A DNA stretch of 64,000 nt from JAHDBG01 sp963922315 (GTDB lineage Bacteria; Pseudomonadota; Gammaproteobacteria; Chromatiales; Chromatiaceae), in assembly GCA_963922315.1 (NCBI GenBank), contig CAWUID010000002.1, positions 16,888 to 80,887 of the forward strand, given 5' to 3'. Shown here in pieces: positions 5,980 through 13,803 of this stretch (the first letter of the stretch is position 1; the number at the start of each line of letters is the position of its first letter). Position numbers and translations under genes: made by a program. The notes below the pieces were generated by a model. It made no database searches. It was given only the letters and a program-made list of their open reading frames with translations, and was not told the DNA's origin.

Positions 5980-7698
5980 ATGACGCGATCTGAAAAGTGT
6001 TATTGGTGGTTCTTTATCGGGCTGGTTTTTTTTAGCCTGACCACTTCGGCTGATGATCGTCCATCTGCTCAAGCAGTTGTGACAGCACATCCGCTGGCTA
6101 CGGAAGCTGGTGTGCAGATTCTGCAACAGGGTGGTAATGCGTTTGATGCTGCGGTAACTATCAGTGCTGTGCTGGCTGTTGTTGAACCTTATGGTTCTGG
6201 CATCGGTGGTGGTGGATTCTGGTTACTGCACAGGGCGAAGGATCAGCATCAGGTCATGCTGGATGGACGTGAGAAAGCTCCTCTGCAGGCCCATCCGCAG
6301 ATGTATCTGGATGAAAAAGGCAATCCTGTTTCTGGCTTGAGTATCGATGGTCCATTAGCAGCTGGTATTCCTGGCACACCAGCTGCTTTAGTTCATCTCG
6401 CGAAAAAATATGGTCGATTGCCGCTACCTGCTACGCTGTCTCCTGCAATTATGCTGGCTGAGACAGGATTTACAGTCGATGCTCATTATCAGAGGATGGC
6501 GCAATTCCGACTAAATACAATTCGTCAATCACCAGCTGCGAGAAAGCAGTTTTTGTTGCAGGGTGAAGTACCACCTGAGGGTTATCGTATCCGGCAACCG
6601 GATTTAGCAATGACATTGCGCAGGCTTGCAGATGAAGGTAAGGCAGGCTTTTATCAGGGGGATGTTGCAAAAAAATTAGTGCAGGGTGTGCGTGAAGCGG
6701 GTGGGATATGGACTCTGGCTGATTTAGCTGATTATCACATTGTGGAACGTCAGCCCATTATCGGAAATTATCAGGGATATCGGATTGTGAGTGCATCACC
6801 ACCTTCATCTGGTGGTATTGCTCTGGTGCAGATGTTGCAGATGTTAGATCAGTTACCAGCAAACATTAAACAGGCTTATGGTGAGATTTCGACTGAACTG
6901 AATGCATCGCAAATTCATATATTAAGTGAAATCATGCGTCGTGCTTACCGGGATCGGGCACGTTATCTGGGTGATACTGACTTTGTCGATGTGCCATTAC
7001 CACAATTGTTAAATCCCGTTTACAATCAAGAGTTAGCTGCTGATATTCAGCTTGATCAGGCAACGATAAGTCAGGCACTGAAAAATGATTCTGAGAAAAA
7101 AGGTAGAGATACAACTCATTTCTCTGTGTTAGATGCTGAAGGTAATCGTGTTGCAGCTACGTTGAGTATTAACTACCCCTTTGGGTCCGGATTTGTACCT
7201 CCGGGAACGGGTGTACTACTGAATGACGAGATGGACGATTTTTCTATCCGACCAGATATTCCGAATGCTTATGGCCTGGTGGGTAGTCAGGCAAATGCGA
7301 TTGCCCCGGGTAAGCGAATGTTATCCAGTATGACACCAACTTTTATTGAACATAAAGATCGTGTCGCTATTCTGGGTACTCCAGGTGGTTCACGCATTAT
7401 CAGTATGGTTTTTCTGGGTGCACTTCAGTCAATGTCAGATGCCCCAGTTCAGGATTGGGTGGGTTTGCCAAGGTTTCATCATCAATATCTACCAGATTTG
7501 ATCCAGTTTGAGCCCGATTCTTTCAGCGCAGAATTGCAGGCAGCTCTCACTCAGAAAGGACATCGTTTGCAACCTGTTTCTTATCGCTATGGCAACATGC
7601 AGGCGATTTTATGGGACAAAGAGACGAATCGTGTCAGTGCAGCTTCTGATCCGCGTCGATCCGGGTCTTACCAGGTTGTGTCATCCGGTGTCAGATAG
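5980..7698 (+). CDS. ggt: Gamma-glutamyltranspeptidase
   Basis: A 572-residue N-terminal nucleophile hydrolase that cleaves or transfers the gamma-glutamyl group of glutathione in the periplasm. Residues 1-24 form a signal peptide (hydrophobic WWFFIGLVFFSLTTSA). The large-subunit segment GGNAFDAAV and SGIGGGGFWLL follow. The autoprocessing site is in DTTHFSVLD: Thr378 would become the N-terminus of the small subunit and the catalytic nucleophile. The C-terminal half keeps MLSSMTPTF and GTPGGSRII. Length is close to the E. coli enzyme (580). Its 3' end overlaps the convergent pncC gene by 31 nt. Confidence 0.95.
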   Translation: MTRSEKCYWWFFIGLVFFSLTTSADDRPSAQAVVTAHPLATEAGVQILQQGGNAFDAAVTISAVLAVVEPYGSGIGGGGFWLLHRAKDQHQVMLDGREKAPLQAHPQMYLDEKGNPVSGLSIDGPLAAGIPGTPAALVHLAKKYGRLPLPATLSPAIMLAETGFTVDAHYQRMAQFRLNTIRQSPAARKQFLLQGEVPPEGYRIRQPDLAMTLRRLADEGKAGFYQGDVAKKLVQGVREAGGIWTLADLADYHIVERQPIIGNYQGYRIVSASPPSSGGIALVQMLQMLDQLPANIKQAYGEISTELNASQIHILSEIMRRAYRDRARYLGDTDFVDVPLPQLLNPVYNQELAADIQLDQATISQALKNDSEKKGRDTTHFSVLDAEGNRVAATLSINYPFGSGFVPPGTGVLLNDEMDDFSIRPDIPNAYGLVGSQANAIAPGKRMLSSMTPTFIEHKDRVAILGTPGGSRIISMVFLGALQSMSDAPVQDWVGLPRFHHQYLPDLIQFEPDSFSAELQAALTQKGHRLQPVSYRYGNMQAILWDKETNRVSAASDPRRSGSYQVVSSGVR

Positions 7699-8189
7699 CG
7701 GACTGTTAAACCCTCCAGTGATGCTTTGACTGTTGCCTGGCGAATCTGATCCCGATTACCAGTGAAGTGTTTTACACAGCTCTGAATGCCGGAAGGTCCG
7801 GCCCAGGCAAGCCAAACGGTACCAACTGGTTTCTCTCTGCTACCTCCATCGGGTCCTGCGATACCAGTCACTGCCAGTGCGAAATCAGCTGAACTATGTT
7901 GAATAGCACCAGCTGCCATTCCTTCAGCGACTTGTTGGCTAACAGCACCATACTGAGCTAACAGCGACATGGGTACTCTTAACATCTGATGCTTTGCTGC
8001 GTTACTGTAAGTAACAAACCCACGATCGAACCAGCTACTGGAGCCTGGCTGATCTGTAATCAGTTTTGCAATCCAGCCACCTGTGCAGGATTCAGCACAA
8101 GCGAGCATAGCCTGACGGTTATGTAGAGCTTGTCTGATCTGATTCAGCACGGATGTTAATTCAGTAGAAAGCGACAAATCAGTATTCAT
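7668..8189 (-). CDS. pncC: Nicotinamide-nucleotide amidase (CinA C-terminal domain)
   Basis: A 173-residue stand-alone CinA C-domain protein. The family hydrolyses nicotinamide mononucleotide to nicotinate mononucleotide in the pyridine nucleotide salvage cycle. Visible motifs are ACAESCTGGWIAKLIT (about residues 30-45), GFVTYSNAAKHQMLRV, and FALAVTGIAGPDGGSREKPV with the GTVWLA block after it. The N-terminal molybdopterin-like domain of full CinA is absent, as is usual in gammaproteobacteria. It is convergent with ggt (31-nt overlap) and divergent from the phosphofructokinase gene, whose start is 8 nt away. Confidence 0.93.
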   Translation of the reverse strand: MNTDLSLSTELTSVLNQIRQALHNRQAMLACAESCTGGWIAKLITDQPGSSSWFDRGFVTYSNAAKHQMLRVPMSLLAQYGAVSQQVAEGMAAGAIQHSSADFALAVTGIAGPDGGSREKPVGTVWLAWAGPSGIQSCVKHFTGNRDQIRQATVKASLEGLTVRYLTPDDTTW

Positions 8190-8197
8190 ATTTTATT

Positions 8198-9451
8198 GTG
8201 CAGGATAGTTTTGTGAAAAATGCGTTTTATGCCCAATCTGGTGGTGTAACTTCTGTTATTAATGCATCAGCGTGTGGTGTGATACAGACTTGTCGGAATC
8301 ATCGGGATAAAATCGGGCATGTTTATGCTGGTCGGCATGGTGTTACCGGGGCATTAACTGAAGATATTTATGATACTGATCAGGAAACAGATGCGACTAT
8401 TGCTGGATTGAAACAGACACCAGCGGGGGCTTTTGGATCATGTCGTTATAAATTACGCGAAGAACGTGAGTATCAGAGACTACTTGACGTTTTTCAGGCA
8501 CATAATATCGGTTACTTTTTCTATAACGGTGGTGGTGATTCCGCGGATACCAGCTATAAGATAACCCAGTTAGCCGATAATATGAATTATCCTCTGCAGG
8601 TGGTTCATATTCCAAAGACTGTCGATAACGATTTACCATTAACTGACAATTGCCCGGGTTTTGGCTCAGTGGCTAAGTATATTGCAGTTTCTACACTCGA
8701 AGCATCTTTTGATGTACGTTCTGGTGCGACGACTTCAACCAAGGTATTCATTCTGGAAGTGATGGGGCGTCATGCGGGCTGGATAGCGGCGGCTGGTGGG
8801 CTGGCAACTGATTATGACATTCCGGTTGTGATTCTGTTTCCGGAGATTCCTTTTGACCAGGATAAGTTTCTTACCCGGGTCAGGGAACAGGTAGACCGTT
8901 ATAGCTACTGTTCTGTTGTAGTATCAGAAGGTTGTCGGGGTACTGATGGGCGTTTTCTTGCCGATCAGGGTACTCGGGATGTGTTCGGACATGCTCAGTT
9001 AGGTGGCGCTGCACCTGTCGTAGCGCAATTGGTCAAAAACCAGTTGGGCTATAAGTATCACTGGGCATTAGCAGATTATTTACAAAGATCGGCCCGACAC
9101 CTGGCTTCAGCCACGGATGTAGAGCAGGCTTATGCCTTGGGAAAATCAGCGGTTGAACTGGCCTTAGTGGGTAAGCGTGGCGTGATGCCAACCATTGTGC
9201 GTGAATCTTCGCAACCCTACCGTTGGCATCTGGGTAAGGCGAATCTGTCTGATGTTGCGAACCAGGAAAAAATGATGCCGACTGAATTTATTTCGGCAGA
9301 TGGATTTGGGATTACTCAGGCCTGTAAAGATTATTTATATCCGTTAATTCAGGGGGAGGCCTACCCTATCTATACACGATCCGGTTTACCAGACTATGTG
9401 ACATTAAAAAATATCCAGTTACCAAAGAAACTGCCTGCTTTCACTATATAA
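8198..9451 (+). CDS. pfp: Pyrophosphate-type 6-phosphofructokinase
   Basis: A 417-residue PfkA-family enzyme that phosphorylates fructose 6-phosphate, probably reversibly with pyrophosphate. The N-terminus AQSGGVTSVINASACG binds phosphate. The nucleotide loop reads NGGGDSADT (Gly111-Ser115); Asp directly before Ser replaces the Gly of ATP enzymes and, by family knowledge, disfavours ATP. The substrate motif PKTVDNDLPLTDN and the MGRHAGWIAA block are present. ATP-type PfkA is about 320 residues, so the length also supports the PPi group found in methanotrophs and sulfur oxidisers. A PPi enzyme can work in both glycolysis and gluconeogenesis. Start ATG could be 8198 or slightly downstream. Confidence 0.88.
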   Translation: MQDSFVKNAFYAQSGGVTSVINASACGVIQTCRNHRDKIGHVYAGRHGVTGALTEDIYDTDQETDATIAGLKQTPAGAFGSCRYKLREEREYQRLLDVFQAHNIGYFFYNGGGDSADTSYKITQLADNMNYPLQVVHIPKTVDNDLPLTDNCPGFGSVAKYIAVSTLEASFDVRSGATTSTKVFILEVMGRHAGWIAAAGGLATDYDIPVVILFPEIPFDQDKFLTRVREQVDRYSYCSVVVSEGCRGTDGRFLADQGTRDVFGHAQLGGAAPVVAQLVKNQLGYKYHWALADYLQRSARHLASATDVEQAYALGKSAVELALVGKRGVMPTIVRESSQPYRWHLGKANLSDVANQEKMMPTEFISADGFGITQACKDYLYPLIQGEAYPIYTRSGLPDYVTLKNIQLPKKLPAFTI

Positions 9452-9543
9452 AATCTAGCAGCAAAATCTTATTTGCAGTAAGCTCGAGGTGTTACAGATT
9501 GCTCGATTGATCAGTATACGGAGTCATGGCATCTGGTTAATAT

Positions 9544-9760
9544 ATGTGTTCATATTGTTTTTTAGTTGGTAATCTGGCGGTCAGAGCTGATACCTGGTCG
9601 CTCAGCTCTTGTGAAAAACCGATTGGCTTGCCTTTACTGAGTATCAAATTAGGCGATCCACAACGTTATCGGATACGAGAATACCAATAATGCTGACCAA
9701 TTAGCAGAAATTCTGAAAAAAACCGTGATAAAAAACTATGACCAACAATTGGCGCAGTAA
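9544..9760 (+). pseudogene. Possible decayed C-terminal gene remnant
   Basis: In the 286-bp gap after the phosphofructokinase gene, an open stretch 9544-9690 encodes 48 residues ending LGDPQRYRIREYQ. A shift of one frame near its end continues into NNADQLAEILKKTVIKNYDQ before stopping around 9760. The second piece looks like a genuine helical C-terminus and runs into the start of the next gene. This reads like the tail of a lost protein with a frameshift. I do not recognise the family, and it may be chance. Confidence 0.3.
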
Positions 9761-10388
9761 GTTACCCACATTTACTACTATCCGTGACAGTCTGTCGGTT
9801 ATCGCCTTGCTGATCGGTGCCGCCTGGGCAGGCTGGACCTTTTTTGCTACCGATAAAATCAGACAGGCCGAGCTCCAGCTCCATCAACTGGAGCAACAAG
9901 AATCACCAATGATCAATGTGCAAATAAAAGCCAGACATTGGTCGACTAAACAGGATGGCGATACAATCCGGATTGAGGTCATTTTGGTGAATAAGGGTAA
10001 GTTTGAAGAACAACTTAACGTGACAGATAATTCTCTCCGGGTTTATCCGGTTCAGTTTAACTCTGGTAATCTGATATATGGCACGCCACTCAAGTCACCA
10101 TCCCTTCTCGGCTCGGAAGACACTACTGATTTTGAGCCACCCCTCATCGGTTTGTGGGATGCTACTCAGAAAGACACCAATGATTTTGAGCTATCTCCCA
10201 TCGGCATCCTACCAGACGAACAACAGAACCTGATCTGGCTGTATAAGGTACCTGAACCGCATCTGTACTATGTCGAATTCAGGGCACAGCTGTATCAAAA
10301 AAGCAACATATCATGGCGTAACCCGGATAATGAACAGGGCGCAATTGAGTGGTTTAATGGCACTTTTGTTGAAGTCCCACCTTCGTAG
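9738..10388 (+). CDS. Unrecognised single-pass membrane protein
   Basis: A 216-residue protein I do not recognise. Residues 1-16 are polar. About 17-35 (LSVIALLIGAAWAGWTFF) form one transmembrane segment, followed by a short Glu/Gln-rich helix (QAELQLHQLEQQE). The remainder looks like a beta-rich soluble domain with alternating polar and hydrophobic stretches (IRIEVILVNKG, LYYVEFRAQLYQ). This resembles a membrane-anchored domain that could face the periplasm. There is no Cys-lipobox. It lies between the decayed remnant and the convergent iron permease gene (28-nt gap), with no obvious functional partner. Confidence 0.6.
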   Translation: MTNNWRSKLPTFTTIRDSLSVIALLIGAAWAGWTFFATDKIRQAELQLHQLEQQESPMINVQIKARHWSTKQDGDTIRIEVILVNKGKFEEQLNVTDNSLRVYPVQFNSGNLIYGTPLKSPSLLGSEDTTDFEPPLIGLWDATQKDTNDFELSPIGILPDEQQNLIWLYKVPEPHLYYVEFRAQLYQKSNISWRNPDNEQGAIEWFNGTFVEVPPS

Positions 10389-10416
10389 CGCCAGACTGAC
10401 ACCATCAGACGGCGAA

Positions 10417-12021
10417 CTAGCGACGCCCAGACCGCTCCAGAATCAACACCGGCAATAAACCGGCACCAACCAGAATCAATGCCGGCAACGCAGCCCGCTC
10501 CCATTCCCCCTCTGAGGTGAATTCATACAGCCGGACTGCCAGGGTATCCCAGCCGAACGGGCGCAACAACAGCGTCGCTGGCATTTCTTTCATCACGTCC
10601 ACCATCACCAACAACGCCGCAGTCAGCAAGCCGGGACGTAACATCGGCAGATACAGACGTTGCATCAGCATACCGGTCTGCACCCCGAGGGTACGTGCTG
10701 CTTCCGGCAGACTCGGCTGCAATCGTTGCAGCGCCGCATCCACTGGCCCGTATGCAACCGCCAGAAAACGGATGAAATACGCGATACACAATGCCGTCAG
10801 AGTACCGGTCAGTAACAGGGTTGGATCGGTGCCGGTAAACCATTGCACCAGATCAGCGATGCGCTGATCCAGCCAGGTCAGGCTGAGCATCACGCCGACT
10901 GCAAGCACAGAACCGGGTAGTGCATAGCCCAGCGTACTGAGGCGGATGCTGAGACGAGTGCCAGGCCCGACCCGATAGCTGCGGGCAAAAGCCAGTACCA
11001 GGGCACCCCCCACCGTCAGTCCAGCAGCTAGTGCACCCAACATCAGGGTCTGCCCGGTCAGTACCAGATAATCTGCGGACAGATCAGCCTGTGTCATCCA
11101 TACCCAGCTGACTAATTGTGCAACCGGCAATACAAACGCTAAGATGAAAATGCCCCAGGTATAGCATGTAGCAAGCCAACTAACCAGACCATGTAACTGG
11201 ATTCGTCCCTGTGTTGCCTTAGCTGACTGGGTCACACGAGCGCGGCCCCGACTGTATTGTTCCAGCCATAACATCAACAGCACCAATAGCAACAACAATG
11301 AAGCAAGCTGCGCTGCACTGTACAGATCGAAAAAGCCAAACCAGGTCTTGTAGATTGCAGTTGTGAAGGTGTCAAAATTGAACACTGAGACAGCACCAAA
11401 GTCTGCCAGTGCTTCCATCAATGCCAGACTGAGACCTGCAACCATTGCAGGCCGCGCTAGCGGCAAAGACACCCGCCAGAAGCTGGCCCAGGTACCCAAC
11501 CCGAGACTGCGGGCGGCATCAAAAGTACTGCGCCCCTGCGCCATAAACGCCGTCCGTGCCAGCATGTACACATACGGGTACAGCACCAGACTCATCACCA
11601 GCACCACCCCGAACGGATGACGTGCTTCAAACGACCAGTGTCCGGGCAATCCGAACAACGTTCGTATGCCGTGCTGCACCGGGCCGGAAAAATCAAACAG
11701 TCCCAGAAACACAAACGCCAGCACATAGGCTGGCAGGGCAAACGGCAGCATCAGTCCCCAGGCAAGCCAGCGCCGCCCGGGAAAATCACACAAACTGGTC
11801 AGCCAGGCGAGAGAAATCCCAAGCAGACTGACTCCGATACCGACACCACCGATCAGCACAGCTGTGTTGCGCAGCAGGATCGGTAACAGCGTCTGCTGCA
11901 GATGTATCCAGATATCCGGATTCAGCTGTGTCCAGCTGAATCCGATCACCCCCAAGGGCACCAGCACCAGGCTGGTAGTAAACCAACTGGCCCAACGCCA
12001 GAACCGATCCACCTGCAACAT
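10417..12021 (-). CDS. fbpB: Iron(III) ABC transporter permease (FbpB/AfuB type)
   Basis: A 534-residue inner-membrane protein made of two fused permease halves with about twelve hydrophobic segments. Each half carries a version of the EAA coupling loop: DAARSLGLGTWASFWRVSLP in the first half and EAARTLGVQTGMLMQRLYLP near the C-terminus. This two-domain layout is typical of ferric-iron uptake systems (Fbp/Afu/Sfu). The binding protein gene fbpA lies just upstream on the same strand, separated by a palindromic repeat. No ATPase subunit (fbpC) is found on either side, so the ATPase must be encoded elsewhere or lost. The substrate is inferred from FbpA and the Fur box. Confidence 0.9.
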   Translation of the reverse strand: MLQVDRFWRWASWFTTSLVLVPLGVIGFSWTQLNPDIWIHLQQTLLPILLRNTAVLIGGVGIGVSLLGISLAWLTSLCDFPGRRWLAWGLMLPFALPAYVLAFVFLGLFDFSGPVQHGIRTLFGLPGHWSFEARHPFGVVLVMSLVLYPYVYMLARTAFMAQGRSTFDAARSLGLGTWASFWRVSLPLARPAMVAGLSLALMEALADFGAVSVFNFDTFTTAIYKTWFGFFDLYSAAQLASLLLLLVLLMLWLEQYSRGRARVTQSAKATQGRIQLHGLVSWLATCYTWGIFILAFVLPVAQLVSWVWMTQADLSADYLVLTGQTLMLGALAAGLTVGGALVLAFARSYRVGPGTRLSIRLSTLGYALPGSVLAVGVMLSLTWLDQRIADLVQWFTGTDPTLLLTGTLTALCIAYFIRFLAVAYGPVDAALQRLQPSLPEAARTLGVQTGMLMQRLYLPMLRPGLLTAALLVMVDVMKEMPATLLLRPFGWDTLAVRLYEFTSEGEWERAALPALILVGAGLLPVLILERSGRR

Positions 12022-12027
12022 ATCAAA

Positions 12028-12144
12028 GCATCTCTAAAAACGTCGTGAGCGAAGCAAAGACGAGGCTAAAAAGCGCAGCATATAAAGTATACATGAGTAC
12101 TTTTTAACGAAGTCTTTGCAAGCGCAGCAATTTTCAGGAGTGCC
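12028..12144. repeat. Short inverted-repeat element (family 3), copy 1
   Basis: A 117-bp gene-free element between fbpA and fbpB with inverted ends: GCATCTCTAAAAACG at the left and TTTTCAGGAGTGCC at the right. Inner arms GCGAAGCAAAGACGAG and AACGAAGTCTTTGCAAGCGC also pair. The reverse complement matches 37557-37634 over both arms; that copy lacks the ~40-bp centre. The layout is that of a miniature inverted-repeat element. Confidence 0.75.
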
Positions 12145-12150
12145 CATCGG

Positions 12151-13170
12151 TTAACGGTATCCGGTGCGATCCATCAACCGGACTGCCCGCGCCTGAAAGC
12201 GACCGGCCTGACGCAGATTGATCGGTTCCTCGCTGAACTCACCCCAGGCCTGTACCTGGTCAGCAGCCGATACTTGCGGATTTACCGGGTATTCCAGATT
12301 CAGTGCCGCAAACTCACCCTGAGCTTCCTCCGAAGCCAACCATTCCAGCAAGCGCAGCGCAGCTTCAGGGTGTTTCGCATGGAGGGTGACACCACCACCA
12401 GAAACATTCACGTGTACCCCACCACTTTCTGCAGTGGGCCAGGCCAGTGCCACCGGTAAGTCGGATTGTTTACGTTGCAGACGACCAAAGTAATAAGTGT
12501 TTACAATCGCGACATCACATTGTCCGGCAGCAACTGCCTGAATCGTTTTGGTATCGTTGGAAAAGGGTGCAGCCGCCAAATTCGCTACCCAGCCGCGCAC
12601 AATCTGTTCCGTTTGTATTTCACCGAGACGGGCAATCATCATCGCGACTAATGACTGGTTATACACTTTTTTCGAAGTACGCAGACAAAGCCGACCACGC
12701 CACTTGGGCTGCGCCAGATCAGCATACGTGCTGATCTCCGATGGGTTGACCCGATCTGTGTTGTAAATGATCGTACGTGCCCGTTTAGACAGGCCGTACC
12801 AATGTCCATCCGGGTCGCGTAAAGGCATCGGCACCTGCCGGTTCAGTGGTTCTGAGTCAACCGCAGCCAGAACACCTTTTTCAGCCGCTTGCCACAGATT
12901 ACCGGCATCCACCGTCAGTAACAGATCAGCCGGCGTCCGTTTGCCCTCAGCCAGCAAACGTTGTACCAAAGGCCCGGCCTTATCAGTCAGCAGACTGATC
13001 TTCACACCGGTTTGCTGAGTGTAACGATCAAACAAAGGCTGTATCAGATGCGCTTTGCGAGCAGAATACACCACCACTTCTTCCGCTGCTGCTACAACAG
13101 CAGGTATCGCAATAAAACTACTGAGGGTTAGTGTTATACAGCCCTGCACCAGCTGTTTGAAATAAAGCAT
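12151..13170 (-). CDS. fbpA: Iron(III) ABC transporter substrate-binding protein (FbpA/FutA type)
   Basis: A 339-residue periplasmic binding protein. Residues 1-28 form a signal peptide with cleavage after AVVAAA. The mature N-terminus EEVVVYSARKAHLIQPLF is typical of ferric-binding proteins of the FutA group. A later segment, CDVAIVNTYYFGRL, contains the pair of Tyr residues that ligate Fe(III) in this family. The last part holds WLASEEAQGEFAALNLEYPV, the usual C-terminal block. A Fur-box-like palindrome lies 24 nt upstream of the start, supporting iron-starvation induction. It is divergent from hvfA and followed by the permease gene. Confidence 0.92.
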   Translation of the reverse strand: MLYFKQLVQGCITLTLSSFIAIPAVVAAAEEVVVYSARKAHLIQPLFDRYTQQTGVKISLLTDKAGPLVQRLLAEGKRTPADLLLTVDAGNLWQAAEKGVLAAVDSEPLNRQVPMPLRDPDGHWYGLSKRARTIIYNTDRVNPSEISTYADLAQPKWRGRLCLRTSKKVYNQSLVAMMIARLGEIQTEQIVRGWVANLAAAPFSNDTKTIQAVAAGQCDVAIVNTYYFGRLQRKQSDLPVALAWPTAESGGVHVNVSGGGVTLHAKHPEAALRLLEWLASEEAQGEFAALNLEYPVNPQVSAADQVQAWGEFSEEPINLRQAGRFQARAVRLMDRTGYR

Positions 13171-13193
13171 AAAACAAATCCTGAAAATGCAAA

Positions 13194-13208
13194 TGAGAAT
13201 GATTCTTA
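13194..13208. promoter_or_regulatory. Fur box upstream of fbpA
   Basis: TGAGAATGATTCTTA matches the 7-1-7 Fur consensus TGATAATNATTATCA at 11 of 14 defined positions or better by eye. It sits 24 nt before the fbpA start, in the 210-bp intergenic region shared with the divergent hvfA gene (start 173 nt away). It should place fbpAB under iron repression; whether hvfA is also affected is open. Confidence 0.8.
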
Positions 13209-13380
13209 ATTATATTCTGAAAAACATCCGGAATGAAACAACTAATCTGGCTTATTCTCTGAATGTCAGCATCTGGTAAAACTTTTAAAGGATTGGTCTG
13301 TCCGAAACATACTGGAAAACTGAATGGCGGTTATTATCCGCAAAACATTATCATCCTTAAACATTGATCAGGAGACTATT

Positions 13381-13734
13381 ATGAACCCATCTGTAAAACC
13401 CGTTGCAATCGCTGTCGGCGCCGCTGTTGCAGGCTCTCTGATGTTGACCCAAACCGCATCTGCCGGCAGTAATCCGTTCAGCATGACTGAATTACAAAAT
13501 GGTTACATGGTGTCTGTCTTCTCTTCCATGGGCGAAACTGAAAAGCACGGGGAAGGCAAATGTGGGGCCGGTAACTGCGGTGGTGATATGAAAGGTAGTG
13601 AAGGCAAATGCGGTGCTGGTAAGTGCGGCGGTGACATGAAAGGTAGCGAAGGCAAATACGGTGCTGGCAGCTGTGGCGGCAATGCGAAGGGTGGCGAAGG
13701 CAAATGTGGCGCTGGTAAGTGCGGCGCTAGCTGA
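13381..13734 (+). CDS. hvfA: HvfA/BufA-type precursor peptide with EGKCG repeats
   Basis: A 117-residue secreted precursor. Residues 1-28 form a Sec signal peptide (cleavage after TASA). The C-terminal half is four 16-residue repeats starting at residues 58, 74, 90 and 106 with the core EGKCGAGxCGGDMKGS; the last is cut short. Cys are 61, 66, 77, 82, 98, 109 and 114. The third repeat has Tyr93 instead of Cys. In the HvfA/bufferin family the EGKCG Cys are converted by the HvfB-HvfC pair to oxazolone/thioamide or thiooxazole groups that bind copper. Genes for both enzymes follow directly. Start is ATG 13381 with GGAG 7 nt before; an in-frame ATG 57 nt upstream would spoil the signal peptide. 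Confidence 0.92.
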   Translation: MNPSVKPVAIAVGAAVAGSLMLTQTASAGSNPFSMTELQNGYMVSVFSSMGETEKHGEGKCGAGNCGGDMKGSEGKCGAGKCGGDMKGSEGKYGAGSCGGNAKGGEGKCGAGKCGAS

Positions 13735-13741
13735 TTCAGAT

Positions 13742-13772
13742 GCCTCGCTCTTGTCACTGGCAGGGGCGAGGC
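13742..13772 (+). terminator. Intra-operon hairpin after hvfA (probable attenuator)
   Basis: Just after the hvfA stop, GCCTCGCTC (13742-13750) pairs with GGGCGAGGC (13764-13772), a nine-base-pair stem with one G-U. No T-run follows, so it is not a full intrinsic terminator. In RiPP operons such hairpins often raise precursor mRNA relative to the enzyme genes, by stabilising the 3' end or by partial termination. That role is inference. Confidence 0.55.
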
Positions 13773-13803
13773 GATTCATTGCTGATAACTGACAGGAATC
13801 CGC

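Noticed and set aside
13561..13730. Tandem DNA repeat or CRISPR-like array
   Set aside because: The ~48-bp periodicity is the coding repeat of hvfA; there are no spacers and no cas genes.
13492..13779. Ala/Phe-rich open frames antisense to hvfA
   Set aside because: They mirror the codon repeats of the EGKCG precursor on the other strand; no ribosome-binding site and no family pattern.
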